Notes: generated by a model from the letters alone, not told the origin. A DNA stretch of 64,000 nt from Dysgonomonas gadei ATCC BAA-286 (GCF_000213555.1 NZ_GL891995.1:11678-75677), one strand, 5' to 3'; counted from the stretch's first letter, positions 33,854 through 43,803 are shown. Numbers and translations: made by a program.

Positions 33854-34735
33854 ATGGAAACACAGGAGAAAAAGTTTGCGGGAATTAGAATTTCAGCATT
33901 TTCGGCTATCGCGATAGCCTTGGTTTTAGTGCTTGTCATACTGGGGGTATGTATTTATCAAAAGGATCCTATCTTCATTACATGTGGCTCTTTGATTGTT
34001 TTTCTAATGTTCATTGTGCTGACCAAAGGACTTATTATCGTTGAGCCTAACAATGTGCGTGTGATGGTGTTGTTTGGAAGATACAAAGGTACACTGGCCG
34101 ATAACGGATTCTTTTGGGTAAATCCTTTTTTGAGTAAAAGAAAAACGACTTTACGCGCGCGCAATTTGGATATTGAGCCTATAAAGGTGAATGATAAAAT
34201 GGGTAACCCTATTATGATCGGAGCCGTATTGGTATGGAGGATAAAGGATACTTACAAGGTGATGTTCGATATTGCATCGGGACCAACTGATTTTGTGCAG
34301 ATACAAAGCGATGCTGCTCTGCGTCAGGTAGCGGGTATGTATGCTTATGATAATAACGATAACGATAAAGATGCTATAACCCTGAGATCGGATAGTGATG
34401 AAGTGAGCCAACGGTTAGAAGATGAGCTTAATAGCCGGATAGCCATCGCTGGTATTGAAGTTATAGAAGCGCGAATCAATTACCTTGCGTATGCCTCCGA
34501 AATAGCTAGCGTAATGCTTCGTCGTCAACAGGCTGATGCGATTATTGCCGCCCGTGAAAAGATTGTTGAGGGAGCTGTAAGTATGGTACAGCTAGCTCTG
34601 GATAAATTACAAAAAGATCAGATTGTGGAACTTGACGAGGAGCGTAAGGCTGCTATGGTGAGCAATTTGCTGGTGGTTCTTTGTGCTGATGAGGCGGCTC
34701 AACCGATTGTGAATGCGGGAACACTGCATCATTAA
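33854..34735 (+). CDS. SPFH/Band 7 family membrane protein
   Basis: A 293-residue stomatin/prohibitin-like protein. Two hydrophobic segments (about 15-35 and 42-60) form the membrane anchor, then the SPFH domain (about 62-230: VEPNNVRVMVLFGRYKGT, GFFWVNPF), then a helical region rich in A/E/R (QQADAIIAAREKIVEGAV). It probably forms membrane microdomain scaffolds. It is followed by a small Arc-like protein, a pairing I have seen repeatedly in Bacteroidetes and which may be functionally coupled. No protease is adjacent. Confidence 0.88.
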   Translation: METQEKKFAGIRISAFSAIAIALVLVLVILGVCIYQKDPIFITCGSLIVFLMFIVLTKGLIIVEPNNVRVMVLFGRYKGTLADNGFFWVNPFLSKRKTTLRARNLDIEPIKVNDKMGNPIMIGAVLVWRIKDTYKVMFDIASGPTDFVQIQSDAALRQVAGMYAYDNNDNDKDAITLRSDSDEVSQRLEDELNSRIAIAGIEVIEARINYLAYASEIASVMLRRQQADAIIAAREKIVEGAVSMVQLALDKLQKDQIVELDEERKAAMVSNLLVVLCADEAAQPIVNAGTLHH

Positions 34736-34821
34736 TCCTATTTCAGGTTTCAAGATTTCAAAACTGAAAGGAATATCATTTTGAAATTTTGAAATCATTC
34801 AATTTTGAATTTAATATTATT

Positions 34822-35019
34822 GTGGCTAAAAAAGAAAAAGAATCTACTGTAAAAAGTTTCGTCCTGCGTATCGATCCGGAGATGATGGATGCAATCGAAA
34901 AATGGGCTGCCGACGAGTTTCGCAGTACCAACGGACAGATACAGTATATTCTCGATCAGGCGCTTCGCAAAGCAGGACGAATAAAAAAAGAGATGAAACC
35001 AAAAACGGATAACGATTAA
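34822..35019 (+). CDS. Arc/MetJ-type ribbon-helix-helix small protein
   Basis: A 66-residue basic protein with a ribbon-helix-helix: SFVLRIDPEMMDAIEKWAAD then FRSTNGQIQYILDQALRKAG. The GTG at 34822 gives the family-like start (M)AKKEKESTVKSFVLRID; an ATG 33 bp upstream would add an unlikely aromatic leader. It is the second gene after the SPFH protein and ends before a strong terminator. It is either a DNA-binding regulator or an adaptor for the SPFH complex. Confidence 0.8.
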   Translation: MAKKEKESTVKSFVLRIDPEMMDAIEKWAADEFRSTNGQIQYILDQALRKAGRIKKEMKPKTDND

Positions 35020-35028
35020 TTAACACAC

Positions 35029-35060
35029 AAAAAGAACCGGTTCATAAACCGGTTCTTTTT
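35029..35060. terminator. strong intrinsic terminator after the Arc-like gene
   Basis: Perfect 14-bp inverted repeat AAAAAGAACCGGTT / AACCGGTTCTTTTT (35029-35042 / 35047-35060) with loop CATA and T-runs on both strands. Confidence 0.92.
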
Positions 35061-35153
35061 GCGATGAAAAGGAATTTTCTATAAATTATCTTAACTTCAT
35101 TCCTTTTGTTCAAGATAGCGATATGGGGATAGGGAAAAATCTCATTTTTTTAA

Positions 35154-35161
35154 TACTTTTG
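35154..35161 (+). promoter_or_regulatory. -7 box of the tamB promoter
   Basis: TACTTTTG matches TAnnTTTG. Transcription would begin at about 35168, leaving room for translation to start near 35222. This bears on the unclear tamB start codon. Confidence 0.5.
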
Positions 35162-35335
35162 CACTATCAAGTAGAAGAAAGTATTTTGTGATATATCTTC
35201 GAGCGGTAACTTGCATTAGTTATTATACTTACCAAAGTAAAAAATAGGTCGACGACCTTAAAGGAAAGAGTTATAAAACGGTTTAAGAAAATATTTCTCA
35301 CCATTTTCGGGATAATTTTCGGTCTGATTATCCTG

Positions 35336-38300
35336 TTGTTTGGCTTATTGAACACACCCGCTGTTCAGGAATATGCCAAAGGCCTTATTGTGAAAGAACT
35401 GAAGGCTAAATTGGGGACAGAACTGGGGATAGGCAGTCTTCATTTTGAGCCTTTCAATACTATTGCGATCGATAGTCTGTATCTTTACGACCAATCCAAC
35501 GAGAAAGTTTTGATGGCTGATAAGGTTTCGGCAGGTGTTGATATTCTTGCCCTTATAAACGGTAAGATAGTAATCACTTCCGCCTGGCTCACTGATTTTG
35601 AAGTTCACTTATCAAAAGATAATACAAATGCGCCGCTGAATATACAGTATGTAATTGATGCTTTTAAATCGAAAGACGATAAACCGAAAGCCAGACTGGA
35701 TATTAAGCTGAATGCAATCAATTTGTCTAACGGACGCTTTTCATATGATGTAAAAGACCGCCCTTTAAAGGAAAATCAATTTGACGCAAATCACATACAA
35801 GTATCAGGTTTAGATGCTAAGTTTACCGTAAAGTCAGTATTGGAAGACTCTCTTAATATTCAGGTGAAAAAAATTAGCCTGAAGGAACGAAGCGGCCTGG
35901 AAATATCTGACCTTGTATTTAGAGTAATAAGTCAGGGAAAAAAGGTATCGGTCAGGGGGTTTGAGTTAAACCTGCCATCCTCCCATTTGGCGTTGGAAAG
36001 ATGCGAAATAGATCTTACGCCGACCAGTGATACAGCTAAAATACTCGATTATGCAGTTGTCGATTGCCGGGTAGCACCCTCATATATCGCTCCGAAAGAT
36101 ATCTCAGCATTTGTGCCTGTATTACAGAACTTCAAAGACTTAGTGAATATACGCGCGCATATTTCAGGTTCGTTCGATAATCTGGTTCTCTCGGAATTGT
36201 CTGTGGACTATGGGGAAAAGATGCATTTGATTGCTAATGCAGAGGTCAAAGATATAAGGGATTCCGAAAAAACGTATCTTTTGGGCAGTGTCGATGAATT
36301 AACAATCGGAATCAGGGAAGTAGAAAGCATTCTTAATAACTTCTCTAAAAATAAGACGCAGTTACCATCTCAATTGCAGAAACTCGGTACACTGTCGTTT
36401 ATCGGTGATATTTCGGGCTATTTAAAACAACTTACAGCTTTTGGTAGTTTGGATACCGACTTAGGTATTGTCAAAACGGATGTGCTTTTTGGCCTGAATC
36501 CGAGAAATGGTATAAGCTCCTTTGTGCATGGGAAAGTTTATATGTCAGATTTCGAATTGGGAAAACTTCTTGATAATAAAGATCTGAATAAGATATCATT
36601 GAATCTGTCTGTCGATTTAGAGAAACCCACATATGGTAAAATCCGTGGAACAGCGGACGGAGATATTCACAATTTCGATTTCAAGGGATATACCTATAAA
36701 GAAATTTCGCTGGATGCTGCTTACGACGGCTTACGGGTAGACGGACAACTGGATGTAAATGATGAGAACGGTATATTAAATGTTAACGGGCTGTTTGATC
36801 TGACAGATAAAGAAAATCCGGAGTTGAATTTCAAGGCCAGAGTAAAGAACGTTCAGCTGGCTAATCTGCATTTGGCCGAAAAGATGCAGCATTCTTATCT
36901 TTCTTTTGCGATAGATGCAGATTTTATAGGTAGCCATATCGATAATGCAGAAGGATATGTAAGGGTAGACTCTATAGATTTTATCCGTGAAGATAAGTTA
37001 TTTCAGATGGATAGCCTTGTTGCAAGGGTTGCAGGTTTTCCCGACAATCGCAGGTTGAGTATAAGGTCTGATTTACTGAAAGGAGATATCAATGGGGTGT
37101 ATTCCATGTCGTCGATGATAAATAGTGTGAAGCAGACATTGAGCATGTATTTACCCGCTTTGATAAAGCCTGATAATAAGAAAAGACCGGAAGAGAAGCC
37201 GAATATGCTTAATTTTGAGTTACAGATAAGCAATAGCGAATCATTAAGCAATATACTCAATCTACCTGTTACAGTGCTGAGTACTTCTAAAATAATCGGG
37301 TCTTATAATAATATAAATGACAGGTTTAACCTCGAAATATTTGCACCATCGGTAAAAGCTGCGGGGATGAGTATACAGTCGGGATATGTTGCCATACGAA
37401 ATCCGCACGATACAATAGATGCTAAGGTTAATGTATTGATCGCAGGTAAGAAAAACACAATCAACGATGTTGCTATCAACGCTAAAGTGAAAGATAACCT
37501 GATCAATACCAATATATCCCTAGTGAATACAGGTGCGCAGAAAGCCATGGGTAATTTTTCCATAAGTACGCTGCTCACTAAAAATGAAGCAGAGCCGCTC
37601 AGGATAGATATAAACACCTTGCCAAGCGAATTATTGTTGAATAATGCCGATTGGAAGATGAACCAGTCACATATAGCGATACAGGATGGCTTGGTGGCTG
37701 TGGATAATTTCCGGATATATAATGAAGATGGTAGTCAGGAGGTAAAAGTGAATGGGAAATATACCCAAAAAGATTCGAACGACATATTAAAAGCCGAACT
37801 CAAAAATATTAACCTCGAATATGTTTTCCAGACATTGGCTATAGATGCTCTCCAGTTTGGCGGGGCAGCTACAGGCAGCCTGTTCGTGTCCAGTATAGAG
37901 AAAAAACCATATGCCAATACACGCCTCGAAATAACTGATTTTAAATTTAACGGGGCGGAATTAGGCAAACTGAATATATTCAGTGAACTGGATGATGAGA
38001 CCAATCAGGTTATGCTCGATGGGTTGATTGTGAGCAAGGAGAATAAACGGACAAAAGTAGATGGAACCCTAGACCCTGTAAAGCAAAGATTATCCATTAA
38101 TTTCGATGCCGATAGTATCAATATCGGCTTCCTGAATAAGTATGCCGAAACAATTTTTGATAATATAACAGGACGGGGTACAGGAAAAGTGCATTTATAT
38201 GGTGATTTTTCGAATGTAACGGTAGAAGGGAAAGCATTTATCAAAGACGGAAGTATGGGAATCCGTTTTCTAAATACCCGATACTCGTTTTCCGATACCG

Positions 38301-39778
38301 TTTATTTGAAGAAAGATCTTATCTATTTTAATGATATAACACTGATAGACCAGTTCAATAACAGAGCGCATGCAAGTGGAAAAGTGGCACACGATTTTTT
38401 CAGTAAATTTATGTATCAGGTCGACCTGAGGGCTGATAATTTCCTTGTATATAATGCTTCATCATCCGTGAATCCGTTGTTTTACGGAAAAGTGTTCGGT
38501 AGTGGGAATGGTACTATAGGCGGTGATGAAAGCGCTGTGGATGTAAATATCAGAATGCGTACAGAACCCAATACGCTTGTACGTATGAATTTTATGGAAG
38601 ATGTGGTTACCGAATATTCTTTTATAACATATAAGGAAAAACAGGACCAAGATACCGTAAAACAGGTAAAACCATCGATGCTGGCTCCCCGCAATGATAC
38701 AGGAATGGACATCAATATGAATATTTATGCTGATGTTACTCCTGATGCTACATTGGAATTGTTAATGGACCCTGTGGGCGGCGATATACTGAGGGGTACC
38801 GGTAGCGGAGCTATGCGCTTCGAATGGAATCTGAAGTCCTCCCCACGTCTTTATGGTACATATAATATCAATAGAGGAAGTTATAACTTCACTTTCCAGC
38901 GACTGATGGAAAGACGGTTCGATATTCAGGATGGAAGCAATGTACAATTCAGAGGAGACCCATTTGATGCAACCCTGAATGTGAGTGCTGTATATAAAGT
39001 GAATGCGAGCCTTAACGATTTGGATGACGATTTGGCTAAAAGGGTAGGGCAAACAACTATCCCGGTCAATTGCGTACTCAATCTGAGTGGTCCGCTCAAG
39101 CACCCTAATGTAGACCTGGATATAGCATTGCCATCTACAGATGCGGAGGTAGAGCGACAGGTGAAAAATCTGTTGAATACGCAGGACGAAATAAATAAAC
39201 AGGTTGCATACCTGCTGATATTATCCAAATTCAAAGCGCCTAATTATGCGACGCCAGGTGCACAGACATCAGATTTTGCAGCAGTGGCTTCTGCTACCTT
39301 ATCCAATCAGTTGACAAAAATAGTGAGCAACATCGATGACAGATGGCAACTGGGTACAAACATACGGTATAGTGATGCCGAATTGATGTATACGGAGGCT
39401 GAATTGTTATTGTCGAGTAAATTATTGAACGACAGGCTTCTTATAAACGGAAACTTCGGTTACCGAAACGACATTAATTTGAAAAATGAAGCCATGATAA
39501 CCGATATAGACATCGAATACTTACTCAATAACGCCGGTACATGGCGAATAAAGGCTTATAATCACTATAACGAGAAATTTTACTATCTGGATCATGCGAC
39601 ACAGACGCAAGGTGTGGGTATCATCTATAAGAAAGACTTTGATGGTCTACGTGACTTGTTTGACTATCCATGGATAAGACACAAAAAAGATACTGTCTTG
39701 CCACCTCCTCCGATTGTGCCTGACTCTACACAAAAAGGTAGTGCATTAAGTCCTTTCATCAAGATGAAGAAAAAATGA
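35336..39778 (+). CDS. tamB: translocation and assembly module protein TamB (DUF490/AsmA-like)
   Basis: Large (at least 1480 residues) envelope-spanning protein that assists outer-membrane assembly or phospholipid transfer. It has an N-terminal anchor, a long AsmA/DUF490 repeat-like beta structure, and the conserved TamB C-terminal domain (about 1040-1460, with GSGAMRFEWNLKSSPRLYG and LNLSGPLKHPNVDLDIALPS). TTG at 35336 is the first standard start, but it would remove half of the membrane anchor. The same frame stays open upstream to 35210 and encodes IKRFKKIFLTIFGIIFGLII, the expected anchor. An ATT (35222) or ATA start is therefore likely. The last codon region overlaps the next gene by 4 bp. 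Confidence 0.9.
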   Translation: MFGLLNTPAVQEYAKGLIVKELKAKLGTELGIGSLHFEPFNTIAIDSLYLYDQSNEKVLMADKVSAGVDILALINGKIVITSAWLTDFEVHLSKDNTNAPLNIQYVIDAFKSKDDKPKARLDIKLNAINLSNGRFSYDVKDRPLKENQFDANHIQVSGLDAKFTVKSVLEDSLNIQVKKISLKERSGLEISDLVFRVISQGKKVSVRGFELNLPSSHLALERCEIDLTPTSDTAKILDYAVVDCRVAPSYIAPKDISAFVPVLQNFKDLVNIRAHISGSFDNLVLSELSVDYGEKMHLIANAEVKDIRDSEKTYLLGSVDELTIGIREVESILNNFSKNKTQLPSQLQKLGTLSFIGDISGYLKQLTAFGSLDTDLGIVKTDVLFGLNPRNGISSFVHGKVYMSDFELGKLLDNKDLNKISLNLSVDLEKPTYGKIRGTADGDIHNFDFKGYTYKEISLDAAYDGLRVDGQLDVNDENGILNVNGLFDLTDKENPELNFKARVKNVQLANLHLAEKMQHSYLSFAIDADFIGSHIDNAEGYVRVDSIDFIREDKLFQMDSLVARVAGFPDNRRLSIRSDLLKGDINGVYSMSSMINSVKQTLSMYLPALIKPDNKKRPEEKPNMLNFELQISNSESLSNILNLPVTVLSTSKIIGSYNNINDRFNLEIFAPSVKAAGMSIQSGYVAIRNPHDTIDAKVNVLIAGKKNTINDVAINAKVKDNLINTNISLVNTGAQKAMGNFSISTLLTKNEAEPLRIDINTLPSELLLNNADWKMNQSHIAIQDGLVAVDNFRIYNEDGSQEVKVNGKYTQKDSNDILKAELKNINLEYVFQTLAIDALQFGGAATGSLFVSSIEKKPYANTRLEITDFKFNGAELGKLNIFSELDDETNQVMLDGLIVSKENKRTKVDGTLDPVKQRLSINFDADSINIGFLNKYAETIFDNITGRGTGKVHLYGDFSNVTVEGKAFIKDGSMGIRFLNTRYSFSDTVYLKKDLIYFNDITLIDQFNNRAHASGKVAHDFFSKFMYQVDLRADNFLVYNASSSVNPLFYGKVFGSGNGTIGGDESAVDVNIRMRTEPNTLVRMNFMEDVVTEYSFITYKEKQDQDTVKQVKPSMLAPRNDTGMDINMNIYADVTPDATLELLMDPVGGDILRGTGSGAMRFEWNLKSSPRLYGTYNINRGSYNFTFQRLMERRFDIQDGSNVQFRGDPFDATLNVSAVYKVNASLNDLDDDLAKRVGQTTIPVNCVLNLSGPLKHPNVDLDIALPSTDAEVERQVKNLLNTQDEINKQVAYLLILSKFKAPNYATPGAQTSDFAAVASATLSNQLTKIVSNIDDRWQLGTNIRYSDAELMYTEAELLLSSKLLNDRLLINGNFGYRNDINLKNEAMITDIDIEYLLNNAGTWRIKAYNHYNEKFYYLDHATQTQGVGIIYKKDFDGLRDLFDYPWIRHKKDTVLPPPPIVPDSTQKGSALSPFIKMKKK

Positions 39779-40950
39779 ACCTCAGTGACGAATTAAAGGC
39801 TTTTATACATACTCATGAGGCTGATGATGTGCATTCACTCGCTTTACAGGCAAAGCAATATCCCGGTATAGATATGCAAATGGCTATTCGTCAGATTGCC
39901 GGACGCAAGATCGCTAAAGAGAAAATACCTTCATGGCATGCCAATAACAACATAGTTTATCCGAAACATCTGTCGATGGAACAATGCTCGTCGGAGCAGA
40001 CAGCACGGTTTAAGGCTTCGCTATGCCGAGGAGAATCTATGGTTGATCTTACCGGAGGTTTTGGGGTAGATTGTTCTTTTCTTGCACATAGTTTCAAGGA
40101 TGTCACTTACGTAGAACAGCAATCGGAATTGGCTGAAATAGCTGTCCATAATTTTAAAATATTGGAGCAGGATATAAAGGTGGTAAATGAAGATGCGGTA
40201 AAGTATCTGTCAGCCATGTCTCCTGCCAGCCTGATATATATCGATCCTGCCCGCAGGGACAATACAGGTAAAAAGACAGTACAGATAGAAGACTGTACTC
40301 CGAACGTTCTCGATATAGAATCGTTGCTGGAAGAAAAATCGGAAGAGGTAATGATAAAACTGTCGCCGATGCTGGATATTTCTCTTGCAGTAAGATCAAT
40401 GAAATCTGTATCGGATGTGTATATTATCAGCGTGAATAATGAGTGCAAAGAGTTACTCTTTATCAAGAAGAAGGGGAATACGGATAAAACTCTCTACCAT
40501 TGCGTAAACATACAGAATAGTAATACGGATATCTATACTTTCCGGAAAGAGGATGAAGACAATCTCTTTTTAGATTATGCTACTAAAATTGCAAAATACC
40601 TGTATGAATCTAATGCCTCGATACTGAAAGGCGGTGCATACAAGAGTATTGCAAAGGCATATTCTCTGGACAAGCTGCACCCCAGCAGCCATCTGTATAT
40701 GTCGGATGTATTGTATGAGGATTTTCCGGGGCGAAAGTTTGTTGTTGACAATATCTGCTCTTTGAATAAGAAAGATGTAAAAGCTTTTTTGTTAGGTATT
40801 AAGCAGGCGAATATTACTACTCGTAATTTTCCTTTGTCCGTTCAGGAAATTAGAAAAAAAACAGGGCTGAAGGATGGGGGAGATATATACATATTTGCTA
40901 CCACATTAGCCGATGAAAGGAAGGTATTATTGATTTGCCATAAAGCCTGA
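39775..40950 (+). CDS. class I SAM-dependent methyltransferase with C-terminal THUMP-like domain
   Basis: A 391-residue protein. The SAM site is MVDLTGGFGVDCSFLA (about 88-103), an acidic residue after beta-2 (TYVEQQ), and IYIDPARRD as a DPPY-like motif IV. The C-terminal ~100 residues (about 285-390) form the THUMP-like domain (ASILKGGAYKSIAKAYSLDK). It resembles bacterial RNA methyltransferase-like proteins, and the substrate is probably structured RNA. Overlaps tamB by 4 bp (ATGA) and so is coupled to it. Confidence 0.85.
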   Translation: MNLSDELKAFIHTHEADDVHSLALQAKQYPGIDMQMAIRQIAGRKIAKEKIPSWHANNNIVYPKHLSMEQCSSEQTARFKASLCRGESMVDLTGGFGVDCSFLAHSFKDVTYVEQQSELAEIAVHNFKILEQDIKVVNEDAVKYLSAMSPASLIYIDPARRDNTGKKTVQIEDCTPNVLDIESLLEEKSEEVMIKLSPMLDISLAVRSMKSVSDVYIISVNNECKELLFIKKKGNTDKTLYHCVNIQNSNTDIYTFRKEDEDNLFLDYATKIAKYLYESNASILKGGAYKSIAKAYSLDKLHPSSHLYMSDVLYEDFPGRKFVVDNICSLNKKDVKAFLLGIKQANITTRNFPLSVQEIRKKTGLKDGGDIYIFATTLADERKVLLICHKA

Positions 40951-40956
40951 ACATAA

Positions 40957-40993
40957 AAAAAACCTCGCAGAATCTTTCATGCAAGGCTTTTCT
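40957..40993. terminator. imperfect hairpin between convergent methyltransferase and flotillin genes
   Basis: AAACCTCGCA ... TGCAAGGCTTTT forms an imperfect stem flanked by an A-run and a T-run between two convergent genes. Weak but in the right place. Confidence 0.45.
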
Positions 40994-41010
40994 TTAACTA
41001 TTTACTGATA

Positions 41011-42573
41011 TTACTTTTTCTTTTTCTCATCTTCAGTAGGTGTAGGAGCCAGTGGAATTATTACCTCTTTATCCTTTTCTGCCTGTCCTTTCAGATAAGA
41101 CGGAAGGTTCATTCCTGCCATGCCGAACAAGTCGTTCAACGGAGGTACGGATTTCATCAGTCCGGATATAAAGTTGGCGGTAGATGTCCTGCCGTCGTCA
41201 CCCGCACCGTTTCCTGTATCCCAAACAGTAACTTTGTCAATCTTAATATTCTTAACGGCCTCAACCTGTGTTTTAACCAGTTCTGGCAGTTTCTCTATCA
41301 ACAATAGCTGGTAAGCTGCCACAGGATCACCTTTAGCCGCATTTACCACATCCCTGTAACCTTCAGCCTGTTTGGTCAGTATTTCATACAAACCGCGTGC
41401 TTCCGCATCCATTTTGGCGAAGATAGCGTCTGCATCTCCTTTAGCCTGTTCACGTACACGTTCGGCGGCAGCCTGCGCTTCAATGATAATTCTTTGCTTT
41501 TCTATCTCGGCAGGAACAACAACATTGGCTATCTGTGTCGAACGCTCTCTTTCCGAACGTGCCAACTCAGCTTTTTGTTCAGCCAGATATGCTTCTTCGA
41601 GAGCCTTTGCCTGTTGCACTTTCTCTGCGGCAACAGCCAGGCGTGCGGCTTCGGCTTCTTTTTCGCGACGAAGTGCATCTGAGCCGGCGATCTCAATTTT
41701 GGCAGTATTCTCTCCTTTAACAGCTATAGCGTTTGCTTCGGCTGTTTTTACACGGGTATCTCTGTCTGCTTCAGCTTTACCAATAGACTCGTCTCTGGCA
41801 GCACCAGCAATGCTTACTTCTCTGTCCTTTTGAGCCACAGCGATAGATACGTCCCTGTCTCTGTGAGTTTCGGCAATTTGTACATCGCGCATTCTGTCAG
41901 CGACAGCCTTACCTGTTTCCCCGATTTTTTCTTGCTCTGCCACACTGATCTTCGCTTCATTGATCGCTTTTGCAGCGGCTTCTTTTCCTAAAGCTTCGAT
42001 GTAGCCTGATTCGTCATTGATGTCGGTAACGTTTACATTTATCAGTTTCAGACCTATCTTGCGTAACTCTGTGTCAACATTTTTCGCAATGTTATCTAAG
42101 AATTTGTCACGGTCGGAGTTGATTTCTTCAATCATCATGGTAGCGATAACCAAACGCAATTGTCCGAACAGGATGTCTTTAGCCAGTTCCTGTATTTGCG
42201 AAGTAGTCAGACCCAGAAGTCTTTCAGCCGCATTGTTCATATTCTCCTTTTCGGTGGAAATGGCGATTGTAAAGCGACACGGAACATCTACACGGATATT
42301 CTGTTTACTCAGTGCGCTGGTCAGATTGGCTTCGATAGATATGGGTTTCAAATCCAGATACGCGAAATCCTGTATAACGGGAATAATGAATGCACCGCCA
42401 CCGTGAATACATTTGGCTGATGCACCACCTGTCTTTCCATATACTACCAGGATTTTATCGGACGGACATCGTTTATATCTCGATATCATCGCCAAAGCAG
42501 TAACAATGAGGACAACAACCAGAACAACAACCAGTATTCCGACGCCTCCTCCATTTAATAGATCTTCAAACAT
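41011..42573 (-). CDS. flotillin family membrane scaffold protein
   Basis: A 520-residue flotillin. The N-terminal membrane segment (about 8-28) is followed by a SPFH domain (about 30-190: KILVVYGKTGGASAKCIHGG, VPCRFTIAIST). A long A/E/R/K-rich coiled coil follows (about 200-400, with repeated QKDREVSIAGAARDE-type units), then a C-terminal tail ending in lysines. It organises functional membrane microdomains. It lies 29 bp downstream of an NfeD-like gene on the same strand, the classic NfeD-flotillin operon. Confidence 0.95.
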   Translation of the reverse strand: MFEDLLNGGGVGILVVVLVVVLIVTALAMISRYKRCPSDKILVVYGKTGGASAKCIHGGGAFIIPVIQDFAYLDLKPISIEANLTSALSKQNIRVDVPCRFTIAISTEKENMNNAAERLLGLTTSQIQELAKDILFGQLRLVIATMMIEEINSDRDKFLDNIAKNVDTELRKIGLKLINVNVTDINDESGYIEALGKEAAAKAINEAKISVAEQEKIGETGKAVADRMRDVQIAETHRDRDVSIAVAQKDREVSIAGAARDESIGKAEADRDTRVKTAEANAIAVKGENTAKIEIAGSDALRREKEAEAARLAVAAEKVQQAKALEEAYLAEQKAELARSERERSTQIANVVVPAEIEKQRIIIEAQAAAERVREQAKGDADAIFAKMDAEARGLYEILTKQAEGYRDVVNAAKGDPVAAYQLLLIEKLPELVKTQVEAVKNIKIDKVTVWDTGNGAGDDGRTSTANFISGLMKSVPPLNDLFGMAGMNLPSYLKGQAEKDKEVIIPLAPTPTEDEKKKK

Positions 42574-42602
42574 GTTAGTATAAATTATATGGGTTAAAAA
42601 AT

Positions 42603-43187
42603 TTAGTTATTCATATTACTGAATGGTTCTACGACCAATATATCCCCTTCTATGCCGATAATTTTCACCAATGATCCGCTTTTTAGCGCTTCGCCGGCTG
42701 TTGTAACGGCATATAATTCACGGGAAGAACCTTTTACACTGACAAATATTTTTCCTCTTCCACTTTTTGATGCGGGAATATTCATATATACGTCTGCGGT
42801 TTTTCCTATTGTGTCTTCCATCTTGAATGTGTTATCTTCGGATAGTTTCCATATAAAACGCATTATAACAAAGAAAAGCAATATGAACACACTTCCTACC
42901 AAAAAGGATACTATGCCCACTACGAACTTGCTTTCGAATGCATTGTATAATACCGCGCCTGTCCATCCGAATCCTAAAAGGAAATTGATCAGATTACGGA
43001 GAGAGAATAACTGAAAAGGAGCATCTGCACTATCCAGATTGCCGTCAAAGTCAGCATCTACTCCTGTATCGGAATCGGCACCGATAAAAGTCATAATGGT
43101 CTGGATTATAAATATAACGCTAGCTCCTATAGCTACATACCAATAAAACTGTTGTGTAGCATCCATACTTGAAAAAAACTCTTTCAT
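42603..43187 (-). CDS. NfeD/YqiJ-like membrane protein, flotillin partner
   Basis: A 194-residue protein with three membrane segments (about 15-37, 65-82, 88-113) and a C-terminal OB-fold domain (about 120-190: MEDTIGKTADVYMNIPASKS, GSLVKIIGIEGDILVVEPF). This is the short NfeD1b/YqiJ type without a serine protease domain. It precedes the flotillin gene by 29 bp, and the two proteins are expected to form one membrane complex. An acidic DxDxD-like stretch (DSDTGVDADFDGNLD) between the first two helices is notable and might bind cations. Confidence 0.85.
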   Translation of the reverse strand: MKEFFSSMDATQQFYWYVAIGASVIFIIQTIMTFIGADSDTGVDADFDGNLDSADAPFQLFSLRNLINFLLGFGWTGAVLYNAFESKFVVGIVSFLVGSVFILLFFVIMRFIWKLSEDNTFKMEDTIGKTADVYMNIPASKSGRGKIFVSVKGSSRELYAVTTAGEALKSGSLVKIIGIEGDILVVEPFSNMNN

Positions 43188-43397
43188 GGCAGTTCTTTGT
43201 TAATAGTTTATTTTCGCTTTTTTAGCTTAATACAAAAATAAGATTTTTTCCGAAATATACAATAGTATTGAAAGGTAATGAAATAAAAATATTTCAGAAA
43301 GTTTGCTTTTTTAGATATTAATGCGAATCAGTAGTTGAGATTTAACGTTGAACTCTTTTAAACATTTTTTCTACGCGGAATTGAAAATTCCTTGTAT

Positions 43398-43803
43398 CAC
43401 TTTTGGCCAAAGCCCCAAAAGTAATCAAAAGCTCTTTAGCGCCCGCTTCAAAGGCCGACCCGTAACGGAAAAAAAGACGAAACGGAAAAACTCGCTGGAA
43501 AGATCGTATAACCCAAATTAGTGGATAAGCTCAAACACGTTTCCGTTTTTTTCGTCTTTTAATCCTACGGGTACCCCGTCCATGAAGCTAACGGCGCGGG
43601 CTGACGCTCGACAGGAGGGAAAGCCCCTACACCTGATATGCGCAAGCCTTGTCATGCGTCAGCCCCTGCGCATTAGTGACGCAGCCGGCTTAGAAAGGGA
43701 CTGGGCGATAGCCCGTTTGTCACTTTCAGCCGGCAAAACGGTTGTGGGGCGCCGAGGAACGGAGCGCTAGCCTTTTGCTTACTTTTGGGCAATGCCAAAA
43801 GTG
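43398..43803. repeat. GC-rich MITE-like element with terminal inverted repeats
   Basis: A ~406-bp island clearly richer in G+C than its surroundings. The left end 43398-43431 (CACTTTTGGC..., containing CCAAAAGTAATCAAAAG) is the near-perfect inverse of the right end 43772-43803 (CTTTTGCTTACTTTTGGGC...GCCAAAAGTG). Each end is itself a hairpin (ACTTTTGG/CCAAAAGT). Inside, AAAAAGACGAAACGG (from about 43473) and CCGTTTTTTTCGTCTTT (about 43549-43565) form a second inverted pair. Short open frames inside are not convincing as genes. It looks like a non-autonomous repeat or a REP-like structured element. The rest of 43188-43957 is empty. Confidence 0.7.

Noticed and set aside
41372..41833. Plus-strand frame of 153 codons opposite the flotillin coiled coil
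   Set aside because: Low-complexity Ser/Ala-rich translation caused by the repetitive A/E/R codons of the flotillin on the other strand.
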